Shown in pieces: positions 46,401 to 58,700 of a DNA stretch of 64,000 nt. The notes beneath the pieces are model-generated. The model did no database searches and was not told where the DNA came from. It saw only the letters and a program-made list of their open reading frames with translations. Source of the DNA: Macrolepiota albuminosa (taxonomy: Eukaryota > Basidiomycota > Agaricomycetes > Agaricales > Agaricaceae). Position numbers and translations under genes: made by a program. The DNA lies in the NCBI GenBank assembly GCA_027475525.1, contig JAMWFC010000044.1, positions 1,489,340 through 1,553,339 of the forward strand, in the 5' to 3' direction. How positions within the stretch are numbered: the stretch's first letter is position 1; every line of letters starts with the position of its first letter.

Positions 46401-47430
46401 AAGTGCATTTTGAAACAACTTAGGAGCAGAGCTAGCAGCAAATGCCTGAGTTAGCTGCTGGGAAGTAGTTTGGCTAGCTCTAATCTCTGCTACAGTTGGT
46501 GGTGGTCATAATGTAGTTGCATAAATCCTATCACCTGTCTTGATAGCCTGGTCTAGAGACTCTGGGTCAAAAGCACACCCAAATTCACCTTTACGTCCAT
46601 CTTCTATCTGGGCTTCACTCACTACACCTCAAACATCCTCACAGAGAGCCTCTCTATAAGGGAACACCAAGGAGAGAGGATCCAGTAGGTCAAGGTCTGC
46701 AAAGGGGAGGTGTCCAACTTGGCAAGCCTGGATAGCAGCATGCTCACAGACCAACTCTCTATGCTCATCTCTAACTTTCTTGGCACATGTGGAACACTGT
46801 CAAGGGCAGTAGCTCATACTCATCTTACTCTTGGCCCAGTCAATCTCAGGATTGCGATCATGCAGCCAGGAGAACCCAAGTATCATGTCCTGCTTTCCTA
46901 GGCTGGTAACCGCAAAGACAGCATGCTTAGAATGAGTCTGATAACAAAAGACTAAATCCACCACTGAGCAGATGGATCCAGCTTTGTTGAGCATACCATC
47001 AATGTTATAGACTGGAATAGGGTGAGAGAGGGGTCAGGTAGTGAGCTGGTGTTGTTTCACATAATTGGTGTCCAGAAAGAGTCTAGTAGCACCACTGTCC
47101 AAGAGAGCTATGACGCTTCAAGTCTGCTGAGTGTCAGTTGTCTCAATTTCCACATTCAGACACAGAGAATTGGGAGAGCAAGTGGAGGCAACAACATAGC
47201 AATGAGGAAGGTGTTGTTCCCAAGCTGGAACACATGGTCATTGGATAGGAGAAGGAGGAGAGGAGGTCTTAGCTGAGGTTTGGACTAAGGGGGTATTTTG
47301 TATGTCAGAGGGGGTGCTTACAGTTTCAGTCAGAGAATCAGGAACAAGGAGCAATACATTAGAAGATTCTACTGATAGACATGTGAACCAATTAGCACCA
47401 GTTGGAGGAGGTGTACAACTCATCCATTGC
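43413..47430 (-). pseudogene. Pol relic of element D: protease, RT, RNase H, integrase, chromodomain
   Basis: Minus-strand order: protease end (46994-46800; GKQDMILGFSWLHDRNPEIDW), RT and RNase H (about 46,300-45,300, many stops), integrase zinc-binding part (44384-44170; QHHNSQVAGHPGRWKTLELV, NYWW), and the start of a chromodomain after the integrase tail (43798-43613; SRLYPVFNVV, a Pro run, EEYEVEWILDS). This is a chromovirus different from A/B and closer to the G type. A non-pol insertion of about 0.8 kb (about 44,386-45,200) splits it. The 5' end (gag, 5' LTR) is missing near 47.4-47.6 kb. Confidence 0.75.
44386..45200. mobile_element. Unclassified repeat inserted in element D, possibly a solo LTR
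   Basis: It interrupts the integrase-RNase H continuity of D. It has no coding frame, carries an imperfect duplication with an 81-bp offset near 45,000-45,120 and AATAAA-type signals on the minus strand, and its left end (about 44,375-44,440) recurs inverted at about 13,915-13,990. The exact ends and target duplication could not be read. Confidence 0.35.
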
Positions 47431-47589
47431 TCTATTGAAAACCCTCCTCTGCAGAACTAAAGGACCCATCCAATGGTTCTGCTACAGCTTCCACAGAATC
47501 CAAGGACTCCTCCAAAGGTTCTGTTTGAGTGTGTACATCTGAGGAGGGGTTATATAAGCAGTCTGGAAGCAATGCTGAAGGGCCCACAC
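47431..47589. other. Remnant with LTR-D-like sequence
   Basis: Contains a stretch TATATAAGCAGTCTGGAAGC like the D-family LTR (about 47,550-47,589), immediately before the next LTR fragment. Probably the eroded end of element D. Confidence 0.4.
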
Positions 47590-48190
47590 TGTCACGACCC
47601 CTCCCACCCCTCCCACCTAGAACCACCCCAGGACTCCCCTGCCAACCCTATGACATGACCCCTGCCATTGGAACTGCCACCACTGCCATCACGCATATCA
47701 AGCCCTGCCATGACACTGCACCTCCTGACAGCCCTGCTACACAAACCCCAGAACTACCCCTGGCATGTGCCAATCACTGGATCATGCCAACTACTCCAGC
47801 CATCATGCATCACGACACCCTTCTGTGCCAATTGATTGAGTGCCCTGCATGCACAATCCCCGATATATAGTTTCTCCCTTCTGCCACCACCCATTAACTC
47901 CCAGAACTGTCCCAGATATCCTGGGACCCCTCAGGAACCTGGAGCAGCCACCCCCAGTATTTAAGAGTAGCTACCCACTTGTCATACGCTAGTCTTGATA
48001 TTACATTTGATTGCTTGCGTGCCCTTTGATTGACTGGTATGCACTGACTAGCATGCTTGACTGGCATGCTTTGACTGGCATGCTTTGACTGGCATGCTTT
48101 GACTGGCACGCTCAACTTGGTTGCATGCTTCTAAGATTGGTATGCACTTCACAACTTAAACTTCACTAATCAGGTCTTGTCCTAGAACCC
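47590..48190 (+). mobile_element. LTR fragment of the element-G family, plus orientation
   Basis: Starts TGTCACGACCCC like the complete LTRs and runs in plus orientation to TCCTAGAACCC, where the minus-oriented LTR of element G begins. The last part of the LTR is therefore missing here. Includes the 14-bp tandem motif (about 48,045-48,115) and a TATTTAAG box near 47,960. Confidence 0.8.
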
Positions 48191-48921
48191 TGTCAGGTTC
48201 TGCTGAGTCGGGGGCTTTCCAGGAAAGCAGTCGCCCTTACAATGCGGACTTGACCTATGGATACTCAGGTGTCTGGAACTCCAGGGCTAGGACTCTGGGG
48301 TTCAAGACGTGGACAGAGGTAATCCTGGGAGAGGGAACTTGGTCCGGGAGTTTTGGGTTTTGGGTAGCTGAGGATAAGGTAGGGGTTGAGTCGTGAACTG
48401 GGGGTTCTAAGACGAGACCAAGTTAGCAAGTTAAAGTTGTGAAGTGCGTACCAATCTTAGAGCACGCGGTTATTCAAGCGTGCCAGTCAGTGCGTACCAG
48501 TCAAGCAGAGGGCATGCAACAATTCAAGTAATCCAAGTTAATGCAATATCAAGACTAGCGAATACAACGGGGGACTACACTATAAGTACTATGGGACCGG
48601 GTCTCGGGGTTCCGGGGTGTCTGGGATGGGTTCCAGGAGTAATTGAGTAGTGGGCAGGGACTGTATACTTGGATCGCGTGTGTGGGACGTGCGATAAATT
48701 GGCACGGAGGGAGCTGTGATGCGTGATGCGTGATGGCCGGAAGCGAGTCGCGTAATCCAATTGTTCATCTGGGCTGGGGGCGGCTGATGGCGGCCCTTGA
48801 TGCATGTGATGGCGGTGTCGGTAGTTGTGATGGCAGGGCGTATTCTCTGGGGTCAGAGGGAGTGTCCAGATGGTGTTCCGGAGATGTTCCGGGGTGGATC
48901 CGGAGGGGAAGGGTCGTGACA
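48191..48921 (-). repeat. 3' LTR of element G
   Basis: 731 bp from TGTCAGGTTC to GGTCGTGACA in plus-strand reading, i.e. TGTCACGACC...GAACCTGACA on the element strand; related to the solo LTR at 8846. It faces the fragment at 47590-48190 in inverted orientation. Confidence 0.88.
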
Positions 48922-48932
48922 TCACCCCCCCC
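48922..48932 (-). promoter_or_regulatory. Polypurine tract of element G
   Basis: TCACCCCCCCC on the plus strand, i.e. a G8 run ending GTGA on the element strand, directly upstream of the 3' LTR. Confidence 0.75.
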
Positions 48933-49050
48933 TCAGTGCTGAGACCCTCCGAGGCGCGCGTAGCTGGTGGCTCAGACCGGAGTCCAATCGTGGGATCTGG
49001 CACCTGACTTGCCACATAACGAAAAAAAAATTTTACTGTCAAGCTCAACC

Positions 49051-50746
49051 ATGTCGCATACGCCGACACATTCCCCGACACCCCCACCCACCGATGAAGT
49101 CGCACCCCTGATCATGTGGGAGTCCCAGGATGCCCGGTACCAGCGCCGCCTAGATCGAGAGCGCATAGCGGCGCTCACTCAACAGCGTAGGTGTCGCCGT
49201 GCCGGTCGCTTGTTGCAACTGACCTTCCTTTTTCAGAACAACACAACATTCCTGCCCTGGAGGCGGGTCCTAGTCAGCTCCCGGCACCTGCCCCCAATGC
49301 AGCCCCTGGTGGCTCCTCAGGGCCAGGTCTCAGTTGTCCCGTGCCCAACTTTGCACAGATGACTGTGCGCCCCCCTCGTCCCCCCCCACGGCCTCGACTG
49401 CCCGCCCCTCGATTCCGTCGCTCCGGGATGGCGGTAGGGATGATCACAGTAGTCCCAGACGACCGGCACGTCGTGTGGGCAGACGCGTCGCAGGAGGTAT
49501 TTGAGGAGGCCTTGGAGAAGTGGGTTCTTACCTCGGGTCTCCTGGCTGACCTTGGTGCCATAGTGTCTGCACTGTGCCCGCCAGCTGGTAACATGCCTGT
49601 TCGAGGCCCCGGTTCCCTCGTCCCGCCAGGACACATCTGTGTGCAAGGCGTGCCACCTCAACCATGAACGGTGCTCCCTATTGGCATTATGGAGGGTGCG
49701 CTGTGTCGCACGGAAGCAGGGGTGGCCGCTGGGGGGGTTGAGGAGCGGGACTGGGTGGTGGAGCCAGAGAGGGAGGCGGCGGAGCCGGTGGGGGAGGTGC
49801 CCACGGCGTCCATGGAGGCGGCCAGTGGGGGGTCAGGGGGCTGGGGCCAGCCCGTGGTCCTGATCACCCGCCAGGTGACCTGGGCCAGGACCAGCAGTCG
49901 TGAGGGTCGCGGGGGGTGCCCCAACAAGGGGAAGAGGCGGGCGTCGCCCTCCAAGAGGGCGCATTTGCCCCTGGAGACCCCATCTCCAGTCTTCCTCCCA
50001 TGCCTATTTCCAGCAGCATTCTCCCCCCTGTCCGGGGGACTCCAAGCTGACGAAGTCGGGGCCCTGCAGGAGCAGGTCAGGTAGGAGCAGGGGGGCCATG
50101 GGGAGGGGGTGAGGGAGGAGGTGGCGGCCAGAAGGGATCTGGAGGAGGGTCGGGAGGCGATGATCTGGGACCTGGAGGAGGCCAGGGTCGCCTGGGGAGA
50201 AGTGGAGGCTGAGTTGGAGGCGCTGCAGACGAGGCTGGGGCAGGGAGTGGGGATCCCGAAGAGGATCCCCTCGGAGCAGGAGTTGATGGAGGGGCTGCGC
50301 CGTGATGTGGTCATCGCACGCATGGCGTCCTTAAGTGAGTCCCTTGTCACTCACTCACCTCTGTTGCTAACGTCTTCAGGCTGGGCCCGGGAGCACTGTC
50401 TGCTCCTGGACAGGGTTGCCGTGGCACTCGCTGCGCTGCAGGAGGGGCAATGCCTGGAGGTGACGACCTCCAGGGTGGAGCGTGGCCTCGATCTCCTGGG
50501 GCGGCTGGTGGTCGCACATTGGCAGAGGAACGTGCCTGCCCGGGATCCTGGTTTGAGCACGTGCTGGACAAAGGCGAGCCCCTCCCATCCTGGGATCTGT
50601 TGGCCGAGGAAGTGTGGTGGGAGCATGGTCCAGAGGGGATGGGGGAGGGTTTCCGAGGCTGGCTGAGGGGAGGGGAGGGTGAGGGCGGTCTGGGGCCCCC
50701 GTTTTCTTGCTATTGTCTGTTTCGTGGTGCCGTAATTGTAGAATAA
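49051..50746 (+). pseudogene. Antisense accessory gene of element G (spliced, coiled coil)
   Basis: Lies between the 3' LTR and the chromodomain but on the strand opposite to G's pol; ATG 49051 is 129 bp from the LTR edge. The start MSHTPTHSPTPPP recalls the E antisense protein. Intron 49187-49236 (GTAGGT...TTTCAG) joins exon 1 to a Pro-rich then acidic segment (VVPDDRHVVWADAS). A C-x2-C-x6-C motif (CKACHLNHERC, 49639-49671) follows in another frame, so an intron or indel lies near 49,590-49,640. One frame then runs to 50334 with a single TAG (50082-50084) through an acidic coiled coil (REEVAARRDLEEGREAM, WGEVEAELEALQTRL). Intron 50335-50379 has GTGAGT, a CTAAC branch-like box and CAG. The tail shifts frame near 50,520 and ends about 50,746 (EHVLDKGEPLPSWDLLAEE). 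Function unknown. Confidence 0.6.
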
Positions 50747-50929
50747 TGTACTTTACCAAAATGTGTACTTGGTCCCATGGTCAACGGGAAGTGTGCGTAA
50801 GGGGGCAAAGGAAACCAGAAGGAACACCTTGCCCAGACTCTGGGACACTACTATGAAAAGGTACTAAAAGAGAGTAAGATCTAGAAAGGGAAAGCAGAAA
50901 GTATACATGGGAGTTGAATCCCTACTGAG

Positions 50930-51406
50930 CCCAGAGGTGGGGGTTATGCCCACTACTGCTGTCTGTGAGTCCTGCGCCCAGGAGGGTCGTTTCCCGGGTG
51001 CTGTTGCTGGAAGTCCCGGAGTTTGTCGAGGGCGCCTTTGAGGTTTTGGCGCGGTTCTCAAGTGTCGTCTTCCGGGCCGTATCCCTTCCACCGTACAAGG
51101 AAGTGGGGTCATCCATGAATGTTCTGGGAGTTGAGGATGTCTTCAACCTCGTAGTGGTACTCGTCCTCGACCTCAACCAGGGGAGGGGGTTCGGGGCATC
51201 GTTTGGGGAAGGGATCCAGGGGGTGTCATTCCAGGAGGCGGACGTGGAATACCGGGTGCAGACCTTTTAGTCCCAGGAAAAGCTCAATCTTGTAGGCGTG
51301 GGATGAGACCTTCTTCAAAATTTTGAACAGGCCGAGGTGCTTGTGATCGAGTTTTGGGGAGGGCCAGCAGGTGCAGAGGTGGCATCGATCTAACCATACC
51401 TTTGTC
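50930..51406 (-). pseudogene. Integrase tail and chromodomain of element G
   Basis: Frame on the minus strand reads KLDHKHLGLFKILKKVSSHA, LHPVFHVRLLE, then a chromodomain ([41 protein letters not shown]) with several stops, including one at the Trp usually found in the WEP motif. Chromodomains direct integration to methylated-histone heterochromatin. The upstream half of the integrase lies beyond element E, which inserted at 51407-51410. Confidence 0.8.
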
Positions 51407-51410
51407 CTGG

Positions 51411-52352
51411 TGATAGGACCCCATACAGGTTAGGCGCATCAACGGCAGGCTCGGCACCAGCTCCGGAAACCTTGCCGCACTCGTTCCGAACTTAGCGCAC
51501 GCATTCTACCTATTTTAAGCCATTCCCGACGGCCGGACATGGCAAGAAGCAGATCCGATCAATGATAGCGCCGACGGCAGCAAGAATGACAACTGACAGA
51601 TGGCATCAGTCACTGATGACAGCGCTTAGCAAGAAGCCTGATCATCTATCAAAAACTGACGGACAGCTTGGTGTTTGACCTTGGCATCTGACACCGCTTA
51701 GCGCTTCGATTTGGCACCTAGCATCGCTTAGCCTTTTGGACAGACAGAAAGGTGATGGACTGATGGTTTAGCACCACGATCTGCTGCCTGGTGGCGCTAA
51801 GGGTCTTGAATGGACGGCAGGGATCTGAAACTGTTGGAGCTACCCCTATGAAATTTTCTAGTTTACCGCTCTTTGACCACTGGCGACGGCGAACTCTTTG
51901 TAGTATAAAAGTACTTACCGACTTGTACAATCATCAGAAGACGAATAGACCAGAGTTCACTACTCCCCTTTCTTCAGTCTCCCTTACGCTCAAGAGCTCA
52001 TTTACGCTACGGTCGGCAGCGTCAAACTCATCGGCAGTTGCAGACGCTTACCAACACTCGACATACTCGTGCCTTGCAACTACGGCAGGCATTATCGACG
52101 CTTAGACTTCACTAAGCTTATCGTCCTCTTGCCGCTTACCTTTGCCGTGTTCACTTACCGCTTCTTCCTAGGCGCTTTACCTTAGCGCTTTACACTTGCC
52201 GACCTCGTTACTGACTCTTCCCCATTTTCACAGGCATGTTCTCTGGGACCTGCCCGGGACTCCTCAAATCACTTATAGCGCGCCCAACGCAAACTCTTGG
52301 TACAGTAACACTAAAACTACATTTGTTACTGACCAAACTTTGGGCGTCATCA
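51411..52352 (+). repeat. 5' LTR of element E
   Basis: TGATAGGACC...GGGCGTCATCA. The U3 part carries repeated words such as CCGCTTAGCGCT and GCATCGCTTAGCC (about 51,690-51,735). TATAAAA lies at 51904-51910, so transcription should start some 25-30 bp downstream. The solo LTR at 7181 and relic at 15720 belong to the same family. Confidence 0.96.
51904..51910 (+). promoter_or_regulatory. TATA box in the 5' LTR of element E
   Basis: TATAAAA in the context GTAGTATAAAAGTAC; conserved as TATATAAAG in the solo LTR at about 7,673 and repeated in the 3' LTR at 62316-62322. Confidence 0.6.
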
Positions 52353-52355
52353 AAT

Positions 52356-52374
52356 TGGAGCCCACCGCGAGGGA
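52356..52374 (+). promoter_or_regulatory. Primer-binding site of element E
   Basis: TGGAGCCCACCGCGAGGGA starts three bases after the 5' LTR. The TGG start is complementary to a tRNA CCA end; the tRNA species could not be named from the sequence alone. Confidence 0.7.
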
Positions 52375-52735
52375 TCTCTAGGGCAGAATTCCGCCAGAAA
52401 CCCGTCTCCAGCGTAGGCACCGTCTGCTAGAGCAGTCAGCAGAAGGCATTGCTCCTTCCCACCCATCAACTCCACAACCACCTGGTGCCTTACCGGGTCT
52501 CTCTCTCGCACAGGAACTACAGAACGCCACTGTAGACGCATTTCCTGATCTCTTTCCGCATTCCCTCGACTTTAGCGCCGACGACCTCTTAGCGTCGCCC
52601 CTTGCCGTACCGCAACCAGTTACCCCCAGTACTCCTTTAACACTGCTTTCACAACTCGTCATTTCGCTCACTCCGTCGCCAACCTCTAGAACTCCTTCCC
52701 CACCACCGCTAACCGAACTCGTCAACACAGTCGCT

Positions 52736-55700
52736 ATGGAACAACAAGTCCAGCGCATGCCGCCACGCAACCACTTCTCAGCACCGAAATGGGACGAGAC
52801 CAAGCCACGGGAGCTCTCCCAGTATTTCAAGGAATTAGAGTATTTATTCAGAGATTGTAACATTACCGACCACACACAGATGAAGGAGTATGCGGCAAGA
52901 TACGTATCGTATGACATGGCAGAGACGTGGACAGGTTTGACCGAGTTTGCCGCCTTTGCTCCTGCCGCACCGCCAGTGCCTGCCCAAGGCGCTTTGTATG
53001 AGGACTGGAAGACGGCAGTAATCCAGCTGTACCCTGGCGCAGAGGAGGCTACCCGATACACGGTAAACAAATTGCAGAAATTAGTTCAGGAATCTTTCGA
53101 CAATGGCACTTCTTCTCTTGGCGCATTCTCCACGTATTACCGCGAGTTCCAGAAAATCGCTAGGTGGCTTCTGCAGAACGGCAAGCTCTATATTAACGAG
53201 GAACGTCGCCTGTTCCAACAAGGCATCCCGACTTCGCTTTGGACTCGTATTGCTCGTCGCCTAGAGATAGTCCATCAGGCCCATCACCCAGATGAGCCCT
53301 ATAACGTTGCCGACGTCTTTGAAGCCGGTAAATGGGTTCTCAAGGGAACGGACACTGGCATCACCCAGATGAGCCCTATAACGTTGCCGACGTCTTTGAA
53401 GCCGGTAAATGGGTTCTCAAGGGAACGGACACTGGCGTTGGTATATCACACGCTAGGACGAGCCCACCCCCTGAGCGAACTAACGGTATCATTCCCATCC
53501 CGCCTCCTACTACCGACTTCGTTAAGAAAGAGGAACTCAATGCTGCCATTACCGCTGCTGTCGCATCCGCCATGACTCGTATCGAAACTATGATTACCAC
53601 CAACCTGACTGCTAACCGACCCGCTAACGTTCCTGCACCTGGCCCTTGCCACTTCTGTGGGGAAATTGGCCACACCATGACTAGAGGACGCTGCGTGACT
53701 TATTCGGCAAGGGAGAATTCGAAGGGCTATCGACGGCAAGATAGTTCTTACCTCTGGCGCCACCATTCCCAACTACCCCGACAAGAAGTCCTTCCAGGAG
53801 AGAGTTGATGAATGGCATAGGCGCAACCCAGGACAAATCGTTACCGGCACGCTATCTGGCAACGCCAACCCCGACCCTGAACAGGCGACCCAACAGCAAA
53901 TGATCCACGAGGTCTTACACTTCGACAGCGTTGGCGACCGCCCTACTTTCTCGCGGGAAGAGCGTATCGCCAAGCTACAGCAGGAATTGGATTTGCTGAA
54001 GAATCAGGTGTTTGATGGGGTTGAAGTTAAGCAGCCCAAACAACCTCTCAAAGGATACAAGCCAATGCCTCCCACTAGCAAGTTACCGACACCTGCTCCT
54101 GCCGCACCTCCTGCCGCTCCGCCAGCCACTAACCCAGAACCATCATCATCCGCTACCGCTCCCGAACCGCCTTTGCCACCTCTTCATCCCTATTCAGGGA
54201 TTCCCGACCGTTATCATGCTTCCGCACAACGAAACTTTGCCGCTCCCGAGAAACGTCCTGAGGGTGGTTACTGACCAACTGCGCCAATTTTCGACATAGA
54301 GAAATCCAACCACGTCTTCAACCGCATTATGAAAACCGCCGTCACCTTGTCAGTAGAAGAACTTTGTAGTATTGCTCCCGACGTCCGCAACCAAGTCAAG
54401 ACGGCAGTCACTCCCCGACGACCCTTGGCGACAGCCGTTGCCGAGGTTGATGAACTCGACGATGCGCTTCCTGGTTTCTCTGTTACCATCGACTCTCCCG
54501 ACACTGAAGACACTCCTGCCGACCCTATCGCTAACGCCACCTCTGTGGACCCTGTGGAGACCTATCTTAGGTCAGTAGACCATGGAGAAGACCCAGCAAT
54601 CCTTACCATCGCTCAAGAATCGCACGCTATCCGCTCAGTAGCACTAACTGTCGACAATAAGCATGAGGTAGAGGCAATTGTGGATAGCGGGTCTCAAATC
54701 ATTTCTATGGCAGCAGAAGTTGCTAACGATCTAGGCCTTATTTACGACCCTACGGTGATACTAAACATGCAGAGCGCTAACGGTACGGTGGACAGATCTT
54801 TAGGCCTCGCTAAGAATGTGCCCTGCACCCTTGGCAACATTACATTTTACTTACAGATACACATTTTACGCTCCCCGGCATACGATTTACTACTTGGCAG
54901 ACCCTTCGATGTCTTGGTGCGATCAGTCGTCAAGACTGTTACCGACGACGAGACAACTTTAACAATTAGCGACCCTAATTCCGGAATCCGACGAACGGTG
55001 CCAACGTTCCCTAGGGGACAACGAAAAGGCGCCCTCGCTAAGCCACCGGAGTTTACCGACCAACACGCCAACGAACGACCCCACAGGTGTTTTCACAGAC
55101 CATCGAGGAGGTGATTGGCGACGATCACGGAGATGTGGCGCTAATGCTAGAATATGACCATTCAACTGGTCTTGTAAATGTTATGTCTACCGCTTTTCTT
55201 GACAAAGAGGTTTTAACTACTTTATCCGTTACCGACGCTGAGCTTTCTCAGAAAAACCCAAACATTACCGACTCCGCTCTAGCGTACTTATACCTTACCG
55301 CTTCCGAATCCTTTCAAAACATTGCGTCTACCGATACTTATCTCACTACTCTTCCCGGAGCCTCGTCTCCTGCCGTTCTTGGACTTGCCGCCCCTCAGGC
55401 TACAGTTCCCCTTTCCACTTCTGTATATAACCAAGCTAACGCTCCCAAAAGGAAAGGGGTTCAAGTTAAAAAGAAATATAAGCCAGTTGTGCTTAAAACA
55501 AAACCCATTGCTACACACTCTCCCAAGACGTTTAGGATCGAGCGCCAGATTATTGGCGACCCTCTTGCCAACATGCCGACTTTATTACCGAATCCGCCAC
55601 CCTTTCAGCCCACAGGACGCTTTACCGCAGAACGCCAACAGCAGTTCGCCAAGGAGCACGACACAGGATTTTTGACCAAAGATGAGTTGAATGTCCTTAC

Positions 55701-58700
55701 CGATCTCGTCGCTAAGCAGGATAAAGCCTTTGCCTGGGAGGACTCAGAACGCGGTAGTCTGCGTACAGATTTCTTCCTGCCTGTCGTCATTCCGACCATT
55801 CCTCACGTGCCGTGGACTGAGCACAACCGACCGTTACCGCCTAGAATCGAAGCCGAGGTCTGCCAAATCATTAGGACCAAGATAAAGGCTGGCGTCTACG
55901 AGCCCTCCAATAGTTCTTACCGCTCCTGATGGTTTTGCGTCCTCAAAAAGAACGGTAATCTGCGCATAGTCCACAGCCTGGAACCGCTAAATAGAGTTAC
56001 CATTCAACACTCTGGCGTACCGCCTTTCCCTGACCACTTTGCCGAGTCTTTTGCCGGGCGCATTTGTGGTGCCACCCTTGACCTCTACGTTGGCTACGAC
56101 GAACGCCTGATACACCCTTCTTCCCGGGATCTCACTACCTTTCAAACTCCGTTTGGCGCCTTGCGCTTAGTTACCTTGCCGATGGGCTGGACAAACTCAG
56201 TCCCCATATTCCATGACGACATCACCTTCATCCTCCAACCCGAGATACCGCATAACGTCCTAAGCTTCATTGATGACGTTGGCGTCAAAGGCCCCAAAGA
56301 CTGGCGACTCGTAAACGGCTTACCGGCGACCCATCCCGAGAACCCCAATATTTGCTTAGCGCTATGGGATTTTTTCCAGCTGCTCAATCGAGTTCTCCAA
56401 CGTATGAAGTATAGCGGTGGTACGTTTAGCGGTCACAAACTCCTCCTTTGCGCGCCCAAATTCAAAATACTCGGTCACATCTGCACTCCCGATGGTCGCG
56501 TTCCCGACGAGTCTCGCTTAGCACTCCTAGAGCGATGGGGTCCTTGCCGCGACTTATCTGAAGTTCGCGCCTTTCTCGGTACCGTTGGCGTTCTTAGAAT
56601 ATTCGTCAAAAACTTTGCCCATCGTGCACACGCACTTAACCGACTCACCCACGCCAACGAGCCCTTCGAATTTGGGCCAGACCAGGTTACCGCACAACGA
56701 GACTTAGTAAAAGCTCTACAAGACGCCAAGCCCCTAGTCCCCATCGATTATACCTCTGCCGACCCTGTTATCTTGGTGGTGGATACCTCGTACATTGCCG
56801 TTGGTTACTTCTTGTGCCAATGCCTTAGCGACAATCGGAAACAGCGACGTTACAACTGCTTTGGGTCTATCACGCTAAACGACCGAGAATCTCGCTACAG
56901 TCAGCCTAAGCTAGAGCTCTATGGACTCTTCAAAGCCTTCCGGTCGCTAAAGATGTATTTGATTGGCGTGCGGAACCTTATTGTTGAAGTCGACGCTAGG
57001 TACATCAAAGGCATGCTGCAGAATCCCGACATCCAGCCATCCGCTAGCATGAACCAGTGGGTAGTCGCTATCCTCATGTTTCACTTTGAGTTGGTACACG
57101 TCAAGAGCTCTTTCCATGGACCAGATGGACTCTCTAGGCGACCACGGCAACCTGGCAACCCGGCAGTGGATCCACAGGCTGATAGCGATTTCGAAGACTG
57201 GATCGACCGACTACATGGTTTTGTGCACCTCATACAACAACCGATTCCCCTACTACGATGGCAACAGCCTACCAGCATATTTCTACATCCCATTATCCCT
57301 TACCGCCCCGAGATCTTTAGCGCACCCATCACATTCTACACGGCAAGCATCCTTGGGCAAAATTCGCCTCCCGTAAAAGTCATACAAGAACCTCACCCGC
57401 TAAGAGAAGACAGCAAAAACCTGACCTACGATGCCATTCCCCGATCCGCCAAAGCAAAGGCAGAAGACAGCTGCTTGTTAATCGTTGAACAATGGCTACA
57501 AGACCTTAAGCGACCCCCAGACCTTACCGATGAACAATACGCGACCTTTATCCGTTATGCCACCCATTTCTTCTTTACCGACAACCGACTCTGGCGACGA
57601 AATCGAGATGGCGCGCACAAGCTAATCATCAAGCCAGAAAGTCGCTTACGAGTCTTGCACGCCATGCATGACGAACTAGGACATAGAAGCCTGTACGCTA
57701 CCCGAGCTTCTCTGCTAGAACGATTCTGGTGGCCACACGCTAGTGCCGACATCGCTTGGTACATTAGGACTTGCCACCTCTGCCAAATTCAACAGACACG
57801 CCAAGTGCTCATACCGCCAACCGTTGCAACGCCAGCTCCCCTCTTCAGCAAAATCTACGTCGACACCATGCACATGCCCAAGTCTGGTCGCTACAAGTAC
57901 ATCATTCAAGGTCGTTGCTCGCTAATTCACTGGCCTGAATTTCGAATGCTTCAGAGAGAAAATACCGAGGCGGTCACCAAGTGGCTATTTGAAGATGTCA
58001 TTTGCCGTTGGGGGGCACTAAGAGAAATCGTCACGGATAACGGTGCGCCCATTATCAAAGCGCTAACATATCTCGCCAAGAAATACAACCTTCACCACAT
58101 CCGAGTATCTGGCTACAACAAGCGCGCCAATGGCTTGGTAGAGAGACCACACTTTGACGTTCGGCAAGCGCTCTTCAAGGCGGTCGATGGCGACGAGTCT
58201 CGTTGGAGCGAAGCGACCTATTCAGTGTTCTGGTCGGAAAGAGTTACTATTCGTAAGCGCATGGGTTGTTCTCCCTATTACGCGGCTACTGGCACCCATC
58301 CGTTACTCCCTGCCGACATTATAGAAGCAACCTACCTTCAGCCAGCACCCAACAGCATCTTAGCGACTACCGACCTTATCGCCAGACGAGCTATTGATCT
58401 CCAGCGAAGGAAAGAAGATTTAGAGCGACTCCACGAGGTAGTCTTTAGCGCACGTCGCCAAGCAGCAATACGATTTGAGACCGAGCATAGCGCCACTATC
58501 AAAGATTACAACTTCCCGAGGGGCACACTAGTACTCATGCGCAACTCCAAAATCGAGACCTCATACAACAAGAAAATGTGCCCGCGCTATCTAGGACCCT
58601 TGGTAGTTATCTCTCGTAACCGTGGAGGCGCTTACGTGCTCTGTGAATTAGATGGTTCAGTACTACATCGACCTGTTGCCGCCTTTCGTCTATTGCCATA

